Source: an uncultured Christensenellaceae bacterium (GTDB lineage Bacteria > Bacillota > Clostridia > Christensenellales > UMGS416). Taken from it: a stretch of DNA of 47,597 nt. Location: NCBI GenBank assembly GCA_944376795.1, contig CALWDW010000060.1, positions 1-47,597 of the forward strand, given 5' to 3'. Below are positions 15,523 to 23,739 of this stretch, one piece after another. The notes below the pieces were generated by a model. It had not been told where the DNA came from. It was given only the letters and a program-made list of their open reading frames with translations, and searched no databases. How positions within the stretch are numbered: the stretch's first letter is position 1; every line of letters starts with the position of its first letter. A program made the translations under genes and the position numbers.

Positions 15523-16866
15523 ATGACTTGTAAGAATTGCGGCGCCAATATCCCCAAGGGCGACCTGGTATGCCCCCAGTGCGGCATGCCCCAGGGGGAT
15601 GATTCGGAGGTTATGTACACCTCCTCCTACGTGAATTCGCTCCGCACCCAGCGCCGCCGCCGCCAAATTGCCCTCTATACAGGCATTGGCGTAATAGCGG
15701 CAGCGCTCATTGGCTGTGGCATTTGGCTGGCTCTGCCCCAGCCTGCGAGCACCCCGCCAGCGCCCAGCGGAACCCCGGTGGTTATCGTGCCCACCGCTTC
15801 CCCCACGCTTTCCCCATCGCCGTCGCCTTCTGCTACGCCTACGGCCACGCCCACTTTGATGCCGTCTGCTACGCCCACGGTTACCCCCACGGCGGAAGCC
15901 ACCGCGAAGCCCACGGCCAAGCCCACCGCGAAGCCTACGGCCAAACCCACCGCAAAGCCTACGGCCAAACCCACCGCAAAGCCTACGGCTAAGCCCACCG
16001 CAAAGCCTACGGCCAGGCCCACCGCTACGCCCACGGTCAGGCCCACCGCTACGCCCACGCTGGCGCCTACGCCCACGCCTACGCCGGCGCCCACACCTAC
16101 GCCCACGCTGGCGCCTACGGCTACCCCCGTGCCCACGCCGACTCCGGGACTTTCCCAACCTCCCACAGTAAGCCGGTACCACATCATCTGGACCTCGGAT
16201 CAAACGCCTCCTGCTGGCGGCTGGGGCGGCGACCGGTCGCTGACCGCTGTCTGTCCCTCCTTCGGTTCGGGGAATGCGGATGTAACTCGGTTCCTCAATG
16301 ACGCCATCAATACCGTTACCTCCAGCCGGGCCTCTGCCTACCGGAACCAGATTAATGCCCTGGCTCCTGAAAACGGATATATGACCGTGAAGATGGATTA
16401 CGAGGTGATCAGCATGACCACCGACTACGCCGTCATCGTAGCCCGGGATGACGTGGACGTTAACGGCAAAAAGCAGGTGATTTACCACACCTATATGGCC
16501 GACCTCAACAGCCGTACCATGGTTACCCTGTCCGATATCTCCGGCCCGGATACCATTGACTCCCTGGAGACGTCTATCCGCGCCGAGGTAGAGACGGAAC
16601 TGGACATCACGCTGGATCCCAGTCAGGATCTAATCAGCGCCGTGCAGAACTTCTACTTGGATGAAGATGGCATCGTACTGGCCTTCGACGCCGGCACACT
16701 GCTTCCCGCCGAGAAGGGCGGCGTGGCCGTACGCGTGGATCTTGACGACGCCAATCTATCCATGGATCTCACCCAGCTGCCTACAGTAAATGACGAAGTG
16801 GCCATCTTTGACACGGTGGTGAACTTCCCCCCGGTTCCTGACACCACCCCGACCCCCGCCCCGTAG
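15523..16866 (+). CDS. membrane-anchored zinc-ribbon protein with TAKP-repeat stalk and DUF3298 domain
   Basis: A 447-residue protein with four parts. A cytoplasmic zinc ribbon, C3-x2-C6 and C17-x2-C20; one transmembrane helix at about 49-71 preceded by RRRRQ; a Pro/Thr/Ala/Lys stalk at about 73-214 with nine consecutive TAKP units (127-162); and an outer domain at about 218-440 with a DUF4163/DUF3298 layout like RsiV-type proteins (an extended N-terminal block, then LNSRTMVTLSDI and FYLDEDGIVLAFDAGTLLP). The stalk would carry the last domain across the thick wall. I start at the ATG at 15523, which begins the ribbon and has GAAGGAG seven bases upstream. There is no sigma-factor gene beside it, so an anti-sigma role is unsupported; lysozyme or wall sensing is only a family-based possibility. 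Confidence 0.85.
   Translation: MTCKNCGANIPKGDLVCPQCGMPQGDDSEVMYTSSYVNSLRTQRRRRQIALYTGIGVIAAALIGCGIWLALPQPASTPPAPSGTPVVIVPTASPTLSPSPSPSATPTATPTLMPSATPTVTPTAEATAKPTAKPTAKPTAKPTAKPTAKPTAKPTAKPTAKPTARPTATPTVRPTATPTLAPTPTPTPAPTPTPTLAPTATPVPTPTPGLSQPPTVSRYHIIWTSDQTPPAGGWGGDRSLTAVCPSFGSGNADVTRFLNDAINTVTSSRASAYRNQINALAPENGYMTVKMDYEVISMTTDYAVIVARDDVDVNGKKQVIYHTYMADLNSRTMVTLSDISGPDTIDSLETSIRAEVETELDITLDPSQDLISAVQNFYLDEDGIVLAFDAGTLLPAEKGGVAVRVDLDDANLSMDLTQLPTVNDEVAIFDTVVNFPPVPDTTPTPAP
15901..16008 (+). repeat. 12/24-bp minisatellite encoding TAKP repeats
   Basis: Nine in-frame 12-base units encode TAKP. Adjacent units alternate in codon use (ACGGCCAAGCCC and ACCGCGAAGCCT), which gives a 24-base higher period, and degenerate units continue to about 16150. 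Copy number probably varies between strains by slippage or recombination. Confidence 0.9.
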
Positions 16867-16878
16867 CTAGAAACACGT

Positions 16879-16911
16879 GGGCCGCATGGAAAACCATGCG
16901 GCCCTTTTTTT
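16879..16911 (+). terminator. intrinsic terminator
   Basis: GGGCCGCATGG (16879-16889) pairs with CCATGCGGCCC (16894-16904), AAAA loop, followed by seven T residues. Confidence 0.95.
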
Positions 16912-16991
16912 ATTGGCAGAGGCTGTATGCCTGCCGTTCTCACAAAGCCGGGCGTCCGCCCGATTCCCCCGGTTTCCACCGGGTGCGGGGC

Positions 16992-17903
16992 CTATGGCAG
17001 CAGCTGCGTCATGGCAGCCCTCTCCACCCGCAGCAGGTCCTCCATCTCCCTGCGCTGGAGCAGCGGGAGCTCGTCCAGCCCCAGGCTGCGGGTGCGCGTC
17101 CCCATAGGGGTCGCCGTCAGCGACATATGATATTTGGCGTTGGCCGGATAACTTCCCCGCTCCACGCCCGAAAGCACCGACAAAAGAGCAGCCAAATCCT
17201 CATACACGGCTCCCCTCTCGAGTCGGCGATCCCAAAGAGCCCGGTACAGTGCGGGATGGAAATTGGCCATCACCCCGGAGAAGCCTGCGCATCCCATGGC
17301 CAGCGTCTCTCCCAGGGTGGCGCTGTTGGCATTGAAAAGCGCCATGCCCGTCCCCTCCAGCACCCGAAGGCGTTGGGAAATCAGCTCCGCATCACAGCAG
17401 GTATCCTTAAAGAAAGAGAACCGGCCGGTCTGGGCACACCAGGCCAGCGTCTCCAGGCTGAGAAGGCGCTTATACGGGTAAGGGCACTCGTAAATCCCCA
17501 GTTCCACATCGGGCACTGCCTCCAGAATACGCTGGGCATTGGCCCGGAATACTTCGTCTCCGGCATCCAGCGGGGCCAGGCGATTGCTCACCAACACCAC
17601 AGCCGCCACGCCTGTGTCAGCCATGGCGCGAATATCCTCAATCTGCTCCTGCAGGCCGTCCGCCACGTGGCCCGAGGCCACCACCGCCACCCGGCCGGCT
17701 GCTGCCTCCACAACCGCCCGCGCCAGGCGGAGCCTCTCCTCCCGGCTGAGGAAGAACATCTCGCTGCTTTGGCATACGGCAAAAATGCCATGCACTCCTT
17801 CCCGAACATACCAGTCCACCATGGGGCCGATAGCGGCCCAGTCCAGGGTATCCTCCCGGGTAAAGGGAGTAATCATCGTGGGATAAATCCCATGAGGAAT
17901 CAT
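16992..17903 (-). CDS. dihydrodipicolinate synthase family aldolase
   Basis: A 303-residue class I aldolase of the DHDPS/N-acetylneuraminate lyase family. Start IPHGIYPTMITPF is diagnostic, and the Schiff-base Lys166 lies in FFKDTCC. Tyr138 in IYECPYPYK fits the catalytic tyrosine. The loop usually reading GTTGE reads CQSSE (44-48), so it is not a standard DapA; substrates such as 2-keto-3-deoxy sugar acids or sialic acid are possible. The gene follows the large TPR gene with a 12-base gap on the same strand and has AAAGGAGAG before its ATG, so they are cotranscribed. It is not with lysine or diaminopimelate genes. Family is certain, substrate is not. Confidence 0.88.
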   Translation of the reverse strand: MIPHGIYPTMITPFTREDTLDWAAIGPMVDWYVREGVHGIFAVCQSSEMFFLSREERLRLARAVVEAAAGRVAVVASGHVADGLQEQIEDIRAMADTGVAAVVLVSNRLAPLDAGDEVFRANAQRILEAVPDVELGIYECPYPYKRLLSLETLAWCAQTGRFSFFKDTCCDAELISQRLRVLEGTGMALFNANSATLGETLAMGCAGFSGVMANFHPALYRALWDRRLERGAVYEDLAALLSVLSGVERGSYPANAKYHMSLTATPMGTRTRSLGLDELPLLQRREMEDLLRVERAAMTQLLP

Positions 17904-17915
17904 GACGCTCTCCTT

Positions 17916-20633
17916 TCACTCCAGCTCCCGTGTGCCGGGGAATAACAGAATTTTGGCCTTGCGCACTGGGGGTATGGACTGCTCTAGTTCCCGCAGCAGC
18001 CCCTCCACGCGCTGGGCCTGGTCCGCAAACCGCTCAGGCTGTTGGCTGCAGATGGCAAGCGCCTCATAGAACTGCTCCCGTGCGCCGGCAAGGTCGCCGC
18101 GTTCCCGCAGCAGCAGGCCTCGCAGCAGGTGGATCTCCAGCAGCCGGTGGCGAACCTCTTTCTGTCCCCAATACGCCTCCACTCGGTCCAGCAATTCGTC
18201 CGTCTCCGGATCCCCTTGGTTCTCAATGATCAGCATCTCCGCCAGGGCAAGCATAGTGACCGCCGTCTTCTCCTGCATACCCAGCCGCCGTTCATAAGCC
18301 TCCCACGCAGCGCGAAGCTCTTCCCGCGCCTTGCTCCACTCCTCTCTCCGCCGGTAAATCATGGCGGCGCTGAAGGCAATATCCCCCAGCATGATCTCCG
18401 GCCGCTCCTCCAGGCTTTGGAGGCATTGGGCAGCCCGATGATAGGCATGCAGCGCCTCCTCCAGAAGGCCTGCCCCATAGGCTACCCGGCCCAGGGTATT
18501 CCAAGCGGTTCCCACCAGCATGTGCCGCAGGGGAAACCGCCGCTGCCGCAGCCGCAGGCCCTGCCGTGCGGTCTCTACCGCCTCTTCCCCCTCGCCCATG
18601 GCGCCTAGGGTCTCGGCCAATTCCAAGAACACCGAGGCGAGCTTCTCCTCGTCCCCTTGGCTGATGGCCAGATCCCGCGCCCGTTCCAGCGCTCCTCGAG
18701 AAGAGACGTAGTTTTGCAGCATGAAGTCAACCTGCCCCAGCCCCCGAAGCAGGTCAGTATAGAGAGAATCCTCCTGCAGATTCCGATTCTGGCAGAGCGC
18801 CGCGCCCTGAATAAAGTAGCTCCGCGCCAACGGCAGCGCCTTCAGGCGGATGGAGAGGTATCCCAGCTTTTTCAGCGTCATGGCCCATTCCCGGTCATAG
18901 CCGCTGGTTTTCTGCATCATAGCCAAGCTCTGGAGCAGACACTGCCGCGCCTGCTGCAGATCCCCCTGCCTTTGGAGCATGTTCGCCATCTTATGGTATG
19001 CCAGCGCCGGCATGATGGGGTCTTTCTCCCACTCCGGATCGTGCCTTTCCACCAGGCGCCGCAGGCAGTCCAGCGCCTCGTCGTTCCGCCCGGCTTTCTC
19101 CAGGGCCATGGCCAGGGTCTCCAGGATCCCGCTCCACTGGGAACTGTCTGGATCCAAATGCGCCTCTGCCAGCGCCATAACCCGCTCCATCGTCTTGACC
19201 ACTTCGGATCCATCCTCAGGCACCCGAAGCTGGCAAAGCGCCTTCCGGAAAAGCATGGTCATCGTTTCCTCCGATCCTGCCGCCTCCCGCACCAGGTCTG
19301 CGGCGGCCGCCGCTTCACACGCCTCCGCCGCCTCCCGGAAGCGTTCGGCCTGCTCCAGGTACTGCGCCCGGGCATGCAGTGCACGCACATAAGGTACGCC
19401 GCGCTCCTTCATATCCTCGTAAGCCTGCAGCTCCCGTTCGCACCACATGACCGCGTCCTCCGGACGGCCCATTCTGGACAGCAGGCCGTGAATCCTTCGG
19501 CATGCCTCCGCCGAAGCTGCGCTACTCTCTCCATGCCGAGAAACTTCCCATCTCCGAGCTTCCACCAAAGCCCCCAGTGCATCCTCCGTCTTTCCCAATT
19601 CCTCCAGCGAATATGCCATACCCACCAGGATATCTGCCCGGACGGCCCCCAGGCCTTCTCCCTGTTCCCGCAGTGCCTGCCGGTAGCGCTCCAAGGCGCG
19701 GTCATGCCGGCCCAGCCGGCGTTCTATACGCCCCGCGACATTGTAGATGATGGCACGCTCCCGCGGGGTCTGCTTGGCCAATGTGGGCCGTGCCAGCACC
19801 GCTTCCATCACCCGAGCGGCCTCCAGAAGCCGGTTCAAATGCTCCAGCGCCATGGCTGTACGGACCATGGCATCCCCCACCATAACATGCTCTCCGCGTC
19901 CAGCCTGCTGGGCCGTTTTCACGCATTGGGCAAAGGCATCAATGGCCTCCTGATGCCGGCCCAGCCTCCCGTAGGCGACGCCCAGCGCGTGATAGGTCCG
20001 CATGGGCAAAAAGCCAGGCTGCGGTCCGTCCCGCAGCACCCGGCGCAGCGCGGCCACAGCTCCTGCGGCGTCCTCCCCCCGGAGGCAGGCGTAGCCCACA
20101 TCCTCCCAAGCCCGCAAAAGCCTGGGATCCTCCCCCGGCAGGACGCACTCCAGCTCCTGGGCCCAATACGCCACATCCTCCGGCCGTACCGGCGCATCAC
20201 GCCCCAAGAGCACCAGGTAAACGCCCCAGTCACTGATCCAGTTCTCCAGGGGCTTTCCTTCCCGAAGAGATGCCAAGTGTCGCTCCAGCAGCCTTTGGTA
20301 CCAGGACAGTGCCTCGGCCATATTTCCCTGCCGGGAAGAAAGCTGGCCGAGACGGCGATAGAGCCGGGCCAGCTGGGGGGGATCCGGCCTCTCGTCGAGT
20401 TCCAAGGCGTCCAGCTCCCGCCGCGCCCAAACCTGGGCGGCAGCCCAGTCTCCGCGGCAGATGGCATCCGCCTGGGCATGGCGGCACAGCGCCGTCCACC
20501 GGGCACGCTGGGGCGAATTTTCGGACTGTACCGCATGGGGAGTGCTGCCGGCCGGGGACAACTCCCCAGTGCAGGTTTGCAAGAATTTCGCCTCCTTTGG
20601 CGCATCCTCGCGCCGCTGGCCATCATATTCCAT
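17916..20633 (-). CDS. large tetratricopeptide-repeat protein
   Basis: A 905-residue protein composed of TPR-like helical pairs from about residue 60 to the end; examples are RLYRRLGQLSSRQGNMAEAL, ALGVAYGRLGRHQEAIDAFA and YNVAGRIERRLGRHDRALER. No signal peptide, transmembrane helix, DNA-binding or nucleotide-binding domain is visible, so it is likely a cytoplasmic protein-binding scaffold. The first about 55 residues are poorly ordered. The start at 20633 has GGGGGAG about seven bases upstream. A DHDPS-family gene follows 12 bases after its stop, in the same transcript. Upstream it diverges from the Cys-rich repeat gene. The partner proteins are unknown; a role as an activator like MalT-type TPR regulators is not supported, since there is no HTH. 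Confidence 0.85.
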   Translation of the reverse strand: MEYDGQRREDAPKEAKFLQTCTGELSPAGSTPHAVQSENSPQRARWTALCRHAQADAICRGDWAAAQVWARRELDALELDERPDPPQLARLYRRLGQLSSRQGNMAEALSWYQRLLERHLASLREGKPLENWISDWGVYLVLLGRDAPVRPEDVAYWAQELECVLPGEDPRLLRAWEDVGYACLRGEDAAGAVAALRRVLRDGPQPGFLPMRTYHALGVAYGRLGRHQEAIDAFAQCVKTAQQAGRGEHVMVGDAMVRTAMALEHLNRLLEAARVMEAVLARPTLAKQTPRERAIIYNVAGRIERRLGRHDRALERYRQALREQGEGLGAVRADILVGMAYSLEELGKTEDALGALVEARRWEVSRHGESSAASAEACRRIHGLLSRMGRPEDAVMWCERELQAYEDMKERGVPYVRALHARAQYLEQAERFREAAEACEAAAAADLVREAAGSEETMTMLFRKALCQLRVPEDGSEVVKTMERVMALAEAHLDPDSSQWSGILETLAMALEKAGRNDEALDCLRRLVERHDPEWEKDPIMPALAYHKMANMLQRQGDLQQARQCLLQSLAMMQKTSGYDREWAMTLKKLGYLSIRLKALPLARSYFIQGAALCQNRNLQEDSLYTDLLRGLGQVDFMLQNYVSSRGALERARDLAISQGDEEKLASVFLELAETLGAMGEGEEAVETARQGLRLRQRRFPLRHMLVGTAWNTLGRVAYGAGLLEEALHAYHRAAQCLQSLEERPEIMLGDIAFSAAMIYRRREEWSKAREELRAAWEAYERRLGMQEKTAVTMLALAEMLIIENQGDPETDELLDRVEAYWGQKEVRHRLLEIHLLRGLLLRERGDLAGAREQFYEALAICSQQPERFADQAQRVEGLLRELEQSIPPVRKAKILLFPGTRELE

Positions 20634-20713
20634 AGCCGCGCTCCCCCTTTTTGTGCAAGATGTTACTATATATATTCTTCAAAATCATATTGATCCCTCT
20701 TTTACCCTGTATG

Positions 20714-20741
20714 AACCTATGCATCCCTTATCACATACACT
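20714..20741 (+). promoter_or_regulatory. candidate sigma-K-type promoter of the Cys-rich repeat gene
   Basis: AACC (20714-20717), 16 bases, CATACACT (20734-20741) fits the known sigma-K pattern (AC, 16-17 bases, CATAnnnT); CATACAnT also fits the sigma-E -10. I see no comparable sigma-A promoter. The predicted start would leave a leader of about 22-25 bases with an AAGGAGGT ribosome binding site. Confidence 0.5.
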
Positions 20742-20771
20742 ATAGTGGAGACACTAAAGGAGGTCATCACC

Positions 20772-21161
20772 ATGATTATTCAATCCCATCCCACCCTATA
20801 CCCCCATATTCCGTGCCAGCTGGGCTGCTCCAGCGGTTCGGTCGCGCTCTGCCCCAATGCGCCCACCCCTTGCGCTACCTTTGACGAGATTCCTTGCAAA
20901 CTAGGCTCCCAGGCAGGCTACGCAGGCCTCTGCCCCAACGCCTGCACCCCCTGTGCCAGCTTCGATGAGATCCCCTGCCAGCTGGGCTCGGTAGAATCCG
21001 TAGGACTCTGTCCGGGCTATGAATCCTGCTCCGGCACACCGGGGACTTCCTGCGGCAGCAGCTGCGCATGCTCCTGCTCTTCCTGCCACGCCGCCCAGTC
21101 CGAAGAGACCTACCGGGTCATGGCGGCCCCGGGATGCTTCGCACGGAAGTGCTGCCAATAA
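20772..21161 (+). CDS. Cys-rich protein with three tandem IPC-LG...LCPNA-TPC repeats
   Basis: A 129-residue protein with 19 cysteines. Three repeats of about 26 residues follow the plan IPC-(Q/K)-LG, a short variable loop, LCP(N/G), and (T)PCA-(T/S)FDE: roughly residues 13-38, 39-65 and 66-88. After them come a Ser/Cys/Gly-rich part (GSSCACSCSSC) and a C-terminal FARKCCQ. There is no signal peptide or known domain. AAGGAGGT lies six bases before the ATG at 20772; the longer frame from 20745 lacks a site. The upstream box resembles a sigma-K promoter, and spoIVFB occurs in the same window, so a spore coat, metal-binding or cross-linked structural protein is possible. A modified-peptide precursor is an alternative, but no modification enzyme is adjacent. 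I do not recognise the family. Confidence 0.75.
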   Translation: MIIQSHPTLYPHIPCQLGCSSGSVALCPNAPTPCATFDEIPCKLGSQAGYAGLCPNACTPCASFDEIPCQLGSVESVGLCPGYESCSGTPGTSCGSSCACSCSSCHAAQSEETYRVMAAPGCFARKCCQ

Positions 21162-21213
21162 AGGACTGAGGCATCGGCCTCTGTCTTTCCTGCGATCCCC
21201 CTCCTTTCCTCCG

Positions 21214-21244
21214 CTCCGCCTCCTTTGCGGGGCGGAGTTTTTTT
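21214..21244 (+). terminator. intrinsic terminator of the Cys-rich repeat gene
   Basis: CTCCGCCTC (21214-21222) pairs with GGGGCGGAG (21229-21237; one G-T pair), followed by seven T residues. The gene is therefore its own transcription unit. Confidence 0.9.
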
Positions 21245-21337
21245 CACAAACTGCTACCCAATGGGAAAAAGGTCTGTTTGGCAGCGCTATCTCATAGGAT
21301 TTTGTATACAATTTTACAGAAAATTCCCGTGAGGGCC

Positions 21338-21366
21338 TTGCCAACCCTCTCCAACCGTGCTAAAGT
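21338..21366 (+). promoter_or_regulatory. likely sigma-A promoter of serC-serA
   Basis: TTGCCA (21338-21343), 17 bases, TAAAGT (21361-21366). The leader of about 46 bases has no T-box or riboswitch-like structure. Confidence 0.6.
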
Positions 21367-21418
21367 AATAAATCATCTATTGTGTTATTTTGATCACAAT
21401 CATGAACGGAGGTCAATT

Positions 21419-22498
21419 ATGGAACGTGTATTCAATTTCTCGGCAGGCCCCTCGACGCTTCCTCTCCCCGTACTGGAGAAGGCCCAGGCGGATTTGGTCA
21501 GCTACGGTACCGCTGGCATGTCCGTGATGGAGATGAGCCATCGAAGTAAGGCCTTTGAGGCCATCATCGAGAAAGCGGAAGCCGATCTGCGTTCCCTGAT
21601 GTCCATCCCTGACAATTACCGGGTTCTCTTCCTGCAGGGCGGCGCGTCGCTGCAGTTCGCCATGGCGCCAATGAACCTTCGGGTCACGGGGAAGGCCGAC
21701 GCCATTAATTCGGGGAACTTTGCCAACCTCTTCATCAAAGAAGCACAGAAATATGTGGAAATCCACGAGGTGGCCTCTTCCAAGGACTCCTCCTATGATC
21801 ATATTCCCGCCTGGGATGCCACCACCTTCAATCCCACGGCGGACTTCTTCCACATCACGTTGAACAATACCATCTACGGTACCCACTTCCCCACGCTGCC
21901 CCAGACGGGAGATGTGCCCCTGATTGCCGATATGAGCAGCTGCATCCTTTCCCGCCCCTATGATGTGAGCCAATTCGGCCTGATCTACGCCGGCGCGCAG
22001 AAGAATATCGGCCCCGCGGGATTGACGCTGGTCATTATCCGAGAGGATCTGCTGGAACGCAGCCAGGACAGCCTCCCCGCCATGCTCAACTATAAGCTGA
22101 TGAACAAGAACGGCTCCATGTACAATACCCCGCCCTGCTTTGCCATCTATATGGCGGGACTGACCTTCCAGTGGCTGCAGGATATGGGGGGACTGAAGGC
22201 CATGGAAGCCATCAACGTTAAGAAGGCCCAAATGCTCTATGACGCCCTAGACGCCTCTTCGTTCTTCCACAATCCCGTCTCTCCGGAGAGCCGCTCCATC
22301 ATGAACGTAACCTTTACCTCCCCCACCCCTGAACTGGACGCCCTCTTCGTCAAGGAAGCCGCTGCGGAGGGTCTCGTCAATTTGAAGGGACATCGCAGCG
22401 TGGGCGGCATGCGCGCCTCCATCTACAACGCCATGCCTGTGGCCGGAATCGAAAAGCTCATTGCCTTCATGGCGGACTTCGAAGCGCGGAATCAGTAA
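21419..22498 (+). CDS. serC: phosphoserine aminotransferase
   Basis: A 359-residue class V aminotransferase. NFSAGPSTLP at 6-15 is the SerC signature, FLQGGASLQF (71-80) and the PLP-binding Lys195 in YAGAQKNIGPAG follow, and the length matches the family. It converts 3-phosphohydroxypyruvate and glutamate to phosphoserine, the second step of serine synthesis, in the cytoplasm. ACGGAGGT lies six bases before the ATG. serA begins 12 bases after the stop, so the first two steps of the pathway are coded in one operon. serB is not in this window. Confidence 0.97.
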   Translation: MERVFNFSAGPSTLPLPVLEKAQADLVSYGTAGMSVMEMSHRSKAFEAIIEKAEADLRSLMSIPDNYRVLFLQGGASLQFAMAPMNLRVTGKADAINSGNFANLFIKEAQKYVEIHEVASSKDSSYDHIPAWDATTFNPTADFFHITLNNTIYGTHFPTLPQTGDVPLIADMSSCILSRPYDVSQFGLIYAGAQKNIGPAGLTLVIIREDLLERSQDSLPAMLNYKLMNKNGSMYNTPPCFAIYMAGLTFQWLQDMGGLKAMEAINVKKAQMLYDALDASSFFHNPVSPESRSIMNVTFTSPTPELDALFVKEAAAEGLVNLKGHRSVGGMRASIYNAMPVAGIEKLIAFMADFEARNQ

Positions 22499-22510
22499 GG
22501 AGGAACGGGA

Positions 22511-23683
22511 ATGTATACGATTAAGACAATGAACGCCATCTCGGGCATCATTAAGGAAGCCATGCCCGAGGAACGCTACCATATCGCCATGGACGCAGCT
22601 CCCGCCGATGCCTATCTGGTTCGCAGCGCCGACCTGCACAGCACCGCATTTGAGGATTCCCTCCTGGCCATCGGACGCGCAGGCGCGGGTACCAACAATA
22701 TCCCCATTGATACCTGCACCAGCAAGGGCATCGTGGTGTTTAACACCCCGGGCGCCAATGCCAACGCCGTCAAGGAGCTGATCATCGCCGCCCTGCTTCT
22801 GGCTTCCCGCAAGATTGTAGACGGCATCGCCTGGGCCCAGTCCCTTAAGGGAAAGGGCGCCGATGTGCCTAAGCTGGTGGAAAAGGGAAAAAGCCAGTTT
22901 GTTGGGCCGGAAATCCTGGGAAAGACGCTGGGCGTCGTGGGCCTGGGCGCCATCGGCGGCTTGGTGGCAAACAGTGCCTCCTCCCTGGGAATGAAGGTCA
23001 TCGGCTACGATCCCTTTATCTCTGTCGAGTCGGCTTGGTCCCTCTCCCGTCGCATCATCCGCTGCAATGATTTGACCGAGCTGCTGTCCCAGTGCGACTA
23101 TGTCACCCTGCACCTCCCTCTGCTGGAGCAGACAAAGGGCATGTTTGGCGCCGATACGCTTGCTTCCATGAAGCAGGGCGCCGCGCTTCTGAATTTCTCC
23201 CGGGGTGAGCTGGTAGACAATGATGCCCTCCTGGCCGCCTTGGAATCCGGACACCTTCGTTGCTATGTCACGGATTTCCCCAATGACCAGATTCTGGGCC
23301 AGCCTGGGGTCATTCCCATTCCCCACCTGGGCGCCTCCACCCCGGAGTCGGAGGAAAACTGCGCCGCGATGGTCTCGCAGCAGATCCGCGACTTCCTGGA
23401 GCACGGGGATATCGTTCACTCGGTGAATTTTCCGGACGTCACGCTGCCGCGTACAGCCGGTTACCGGATCACCGCCATCCACCAAAATATTCCCAACATG
23501 ATTAGCCAGCTGACCGGCGTTGTGGCCGCCGCCCACATCAATATCGAGAACATGATCAATAAATCCCGCGGCGACATCGGATACACCGTGCTGGACCTGG
23601 ACGAACAGCCGGAGGAAAGCGTCCTGGAAGCCATCCGCAGCGTGGACGGCATCATTCGCGTTCGCGCCATTGGCCGTCTGTAG
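22511..23683 (+). CDS. serA: D-3-phosphoglycerate dehydrogenase with ACT domain
   Basis: A 390-residue D-isomer-specific 2-hydroxyacid dehydrogenase. Nucleotide-binding motif VVGLGAIGG (142-150), catalytic Arg231 (FSRGELVD) and His272 (PHLGAST) are visible, and residues about 320-390 form an ACT-type domain (ITAIHQNIPNMISQLTGVVA). It oxidises 3-phosphoglycerate in the first step of serine synthesis. The ACT domain suggests serine feedback. The usual Asp-Val-Phe-x2-Glu-Pro block reads TDFPND (254-259), a variant also seen in short SerA forms. AAGGAGGA lies 6-8 bases before the ATG; it is translated together with serC. Confidence 0.96.
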   Translation: MYTIKTMNAISGIIKEAMPEERYHIAMDAAPADAYLVRSADLHSTAFEDSLLAIGRAGAGTNNIPIDTCTSKGIVVFNTPGANANAVKELIIAALLLASRKIVDGIAWAQSLKGKGADVPKLVEKGKSQFVGPEILGKTLGVVGLGAIGGLVANSASSLGMKVIGYDPFISVESAWSLSRRIIRCNDLTELLSQCDYVTLHLPLLEQTKGMFGADTLASMKQGAALLNFSRGELVDNDALLAALESGHLRCYVTDFPNDQILGQPGVIPIPHLGASTPESEENCAAMVSQQIRDFLEHGDIVHSVNFPDVTLPRTAGYRITAIHQNIPNMISQLTGVVAAAHINIENMINKSRGDIGYTVLDLDEQPEESVLEAIRSVDGIIRVRAIGRL

Positions 23684-23705
23684 TCTCGTTTTCTCGCCCA
23701 TAATT

Positions 23706-23736
23706 GAAAGGGGCCGTCTGGATGGCGGTCCCTTTC
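23706..23736 (+). terminator. hairpin after serA, probable terminator
   Basis: GAAAGGG (23706-23712) pairs with CCCTTTC (23730-23736), with an inner CCG/CGG-type pairing. The T content afterwards is low, so termination may be incomplete. Confidence 0.55.
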
Positions 23737-23739
23737 GTC

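Noticed and set aside
15898..16150. CRISPR-like repeated sequence
   Set aside because: The repeats are 12/24 bases, directly adjacent without spacers, and in frame within a coding region.
18657..20693. 678-codon plus-strand frame opposite the TPR gene
   Set aside because: Pro/Arg/His/Gln-rich antisense reading typical of GC-rich genes.
21245..21419. T-box or riboswitch upstream of serC
   Set aside because: The leader after the likely promoter is too short and shows no anticodon stem or antiterminator.
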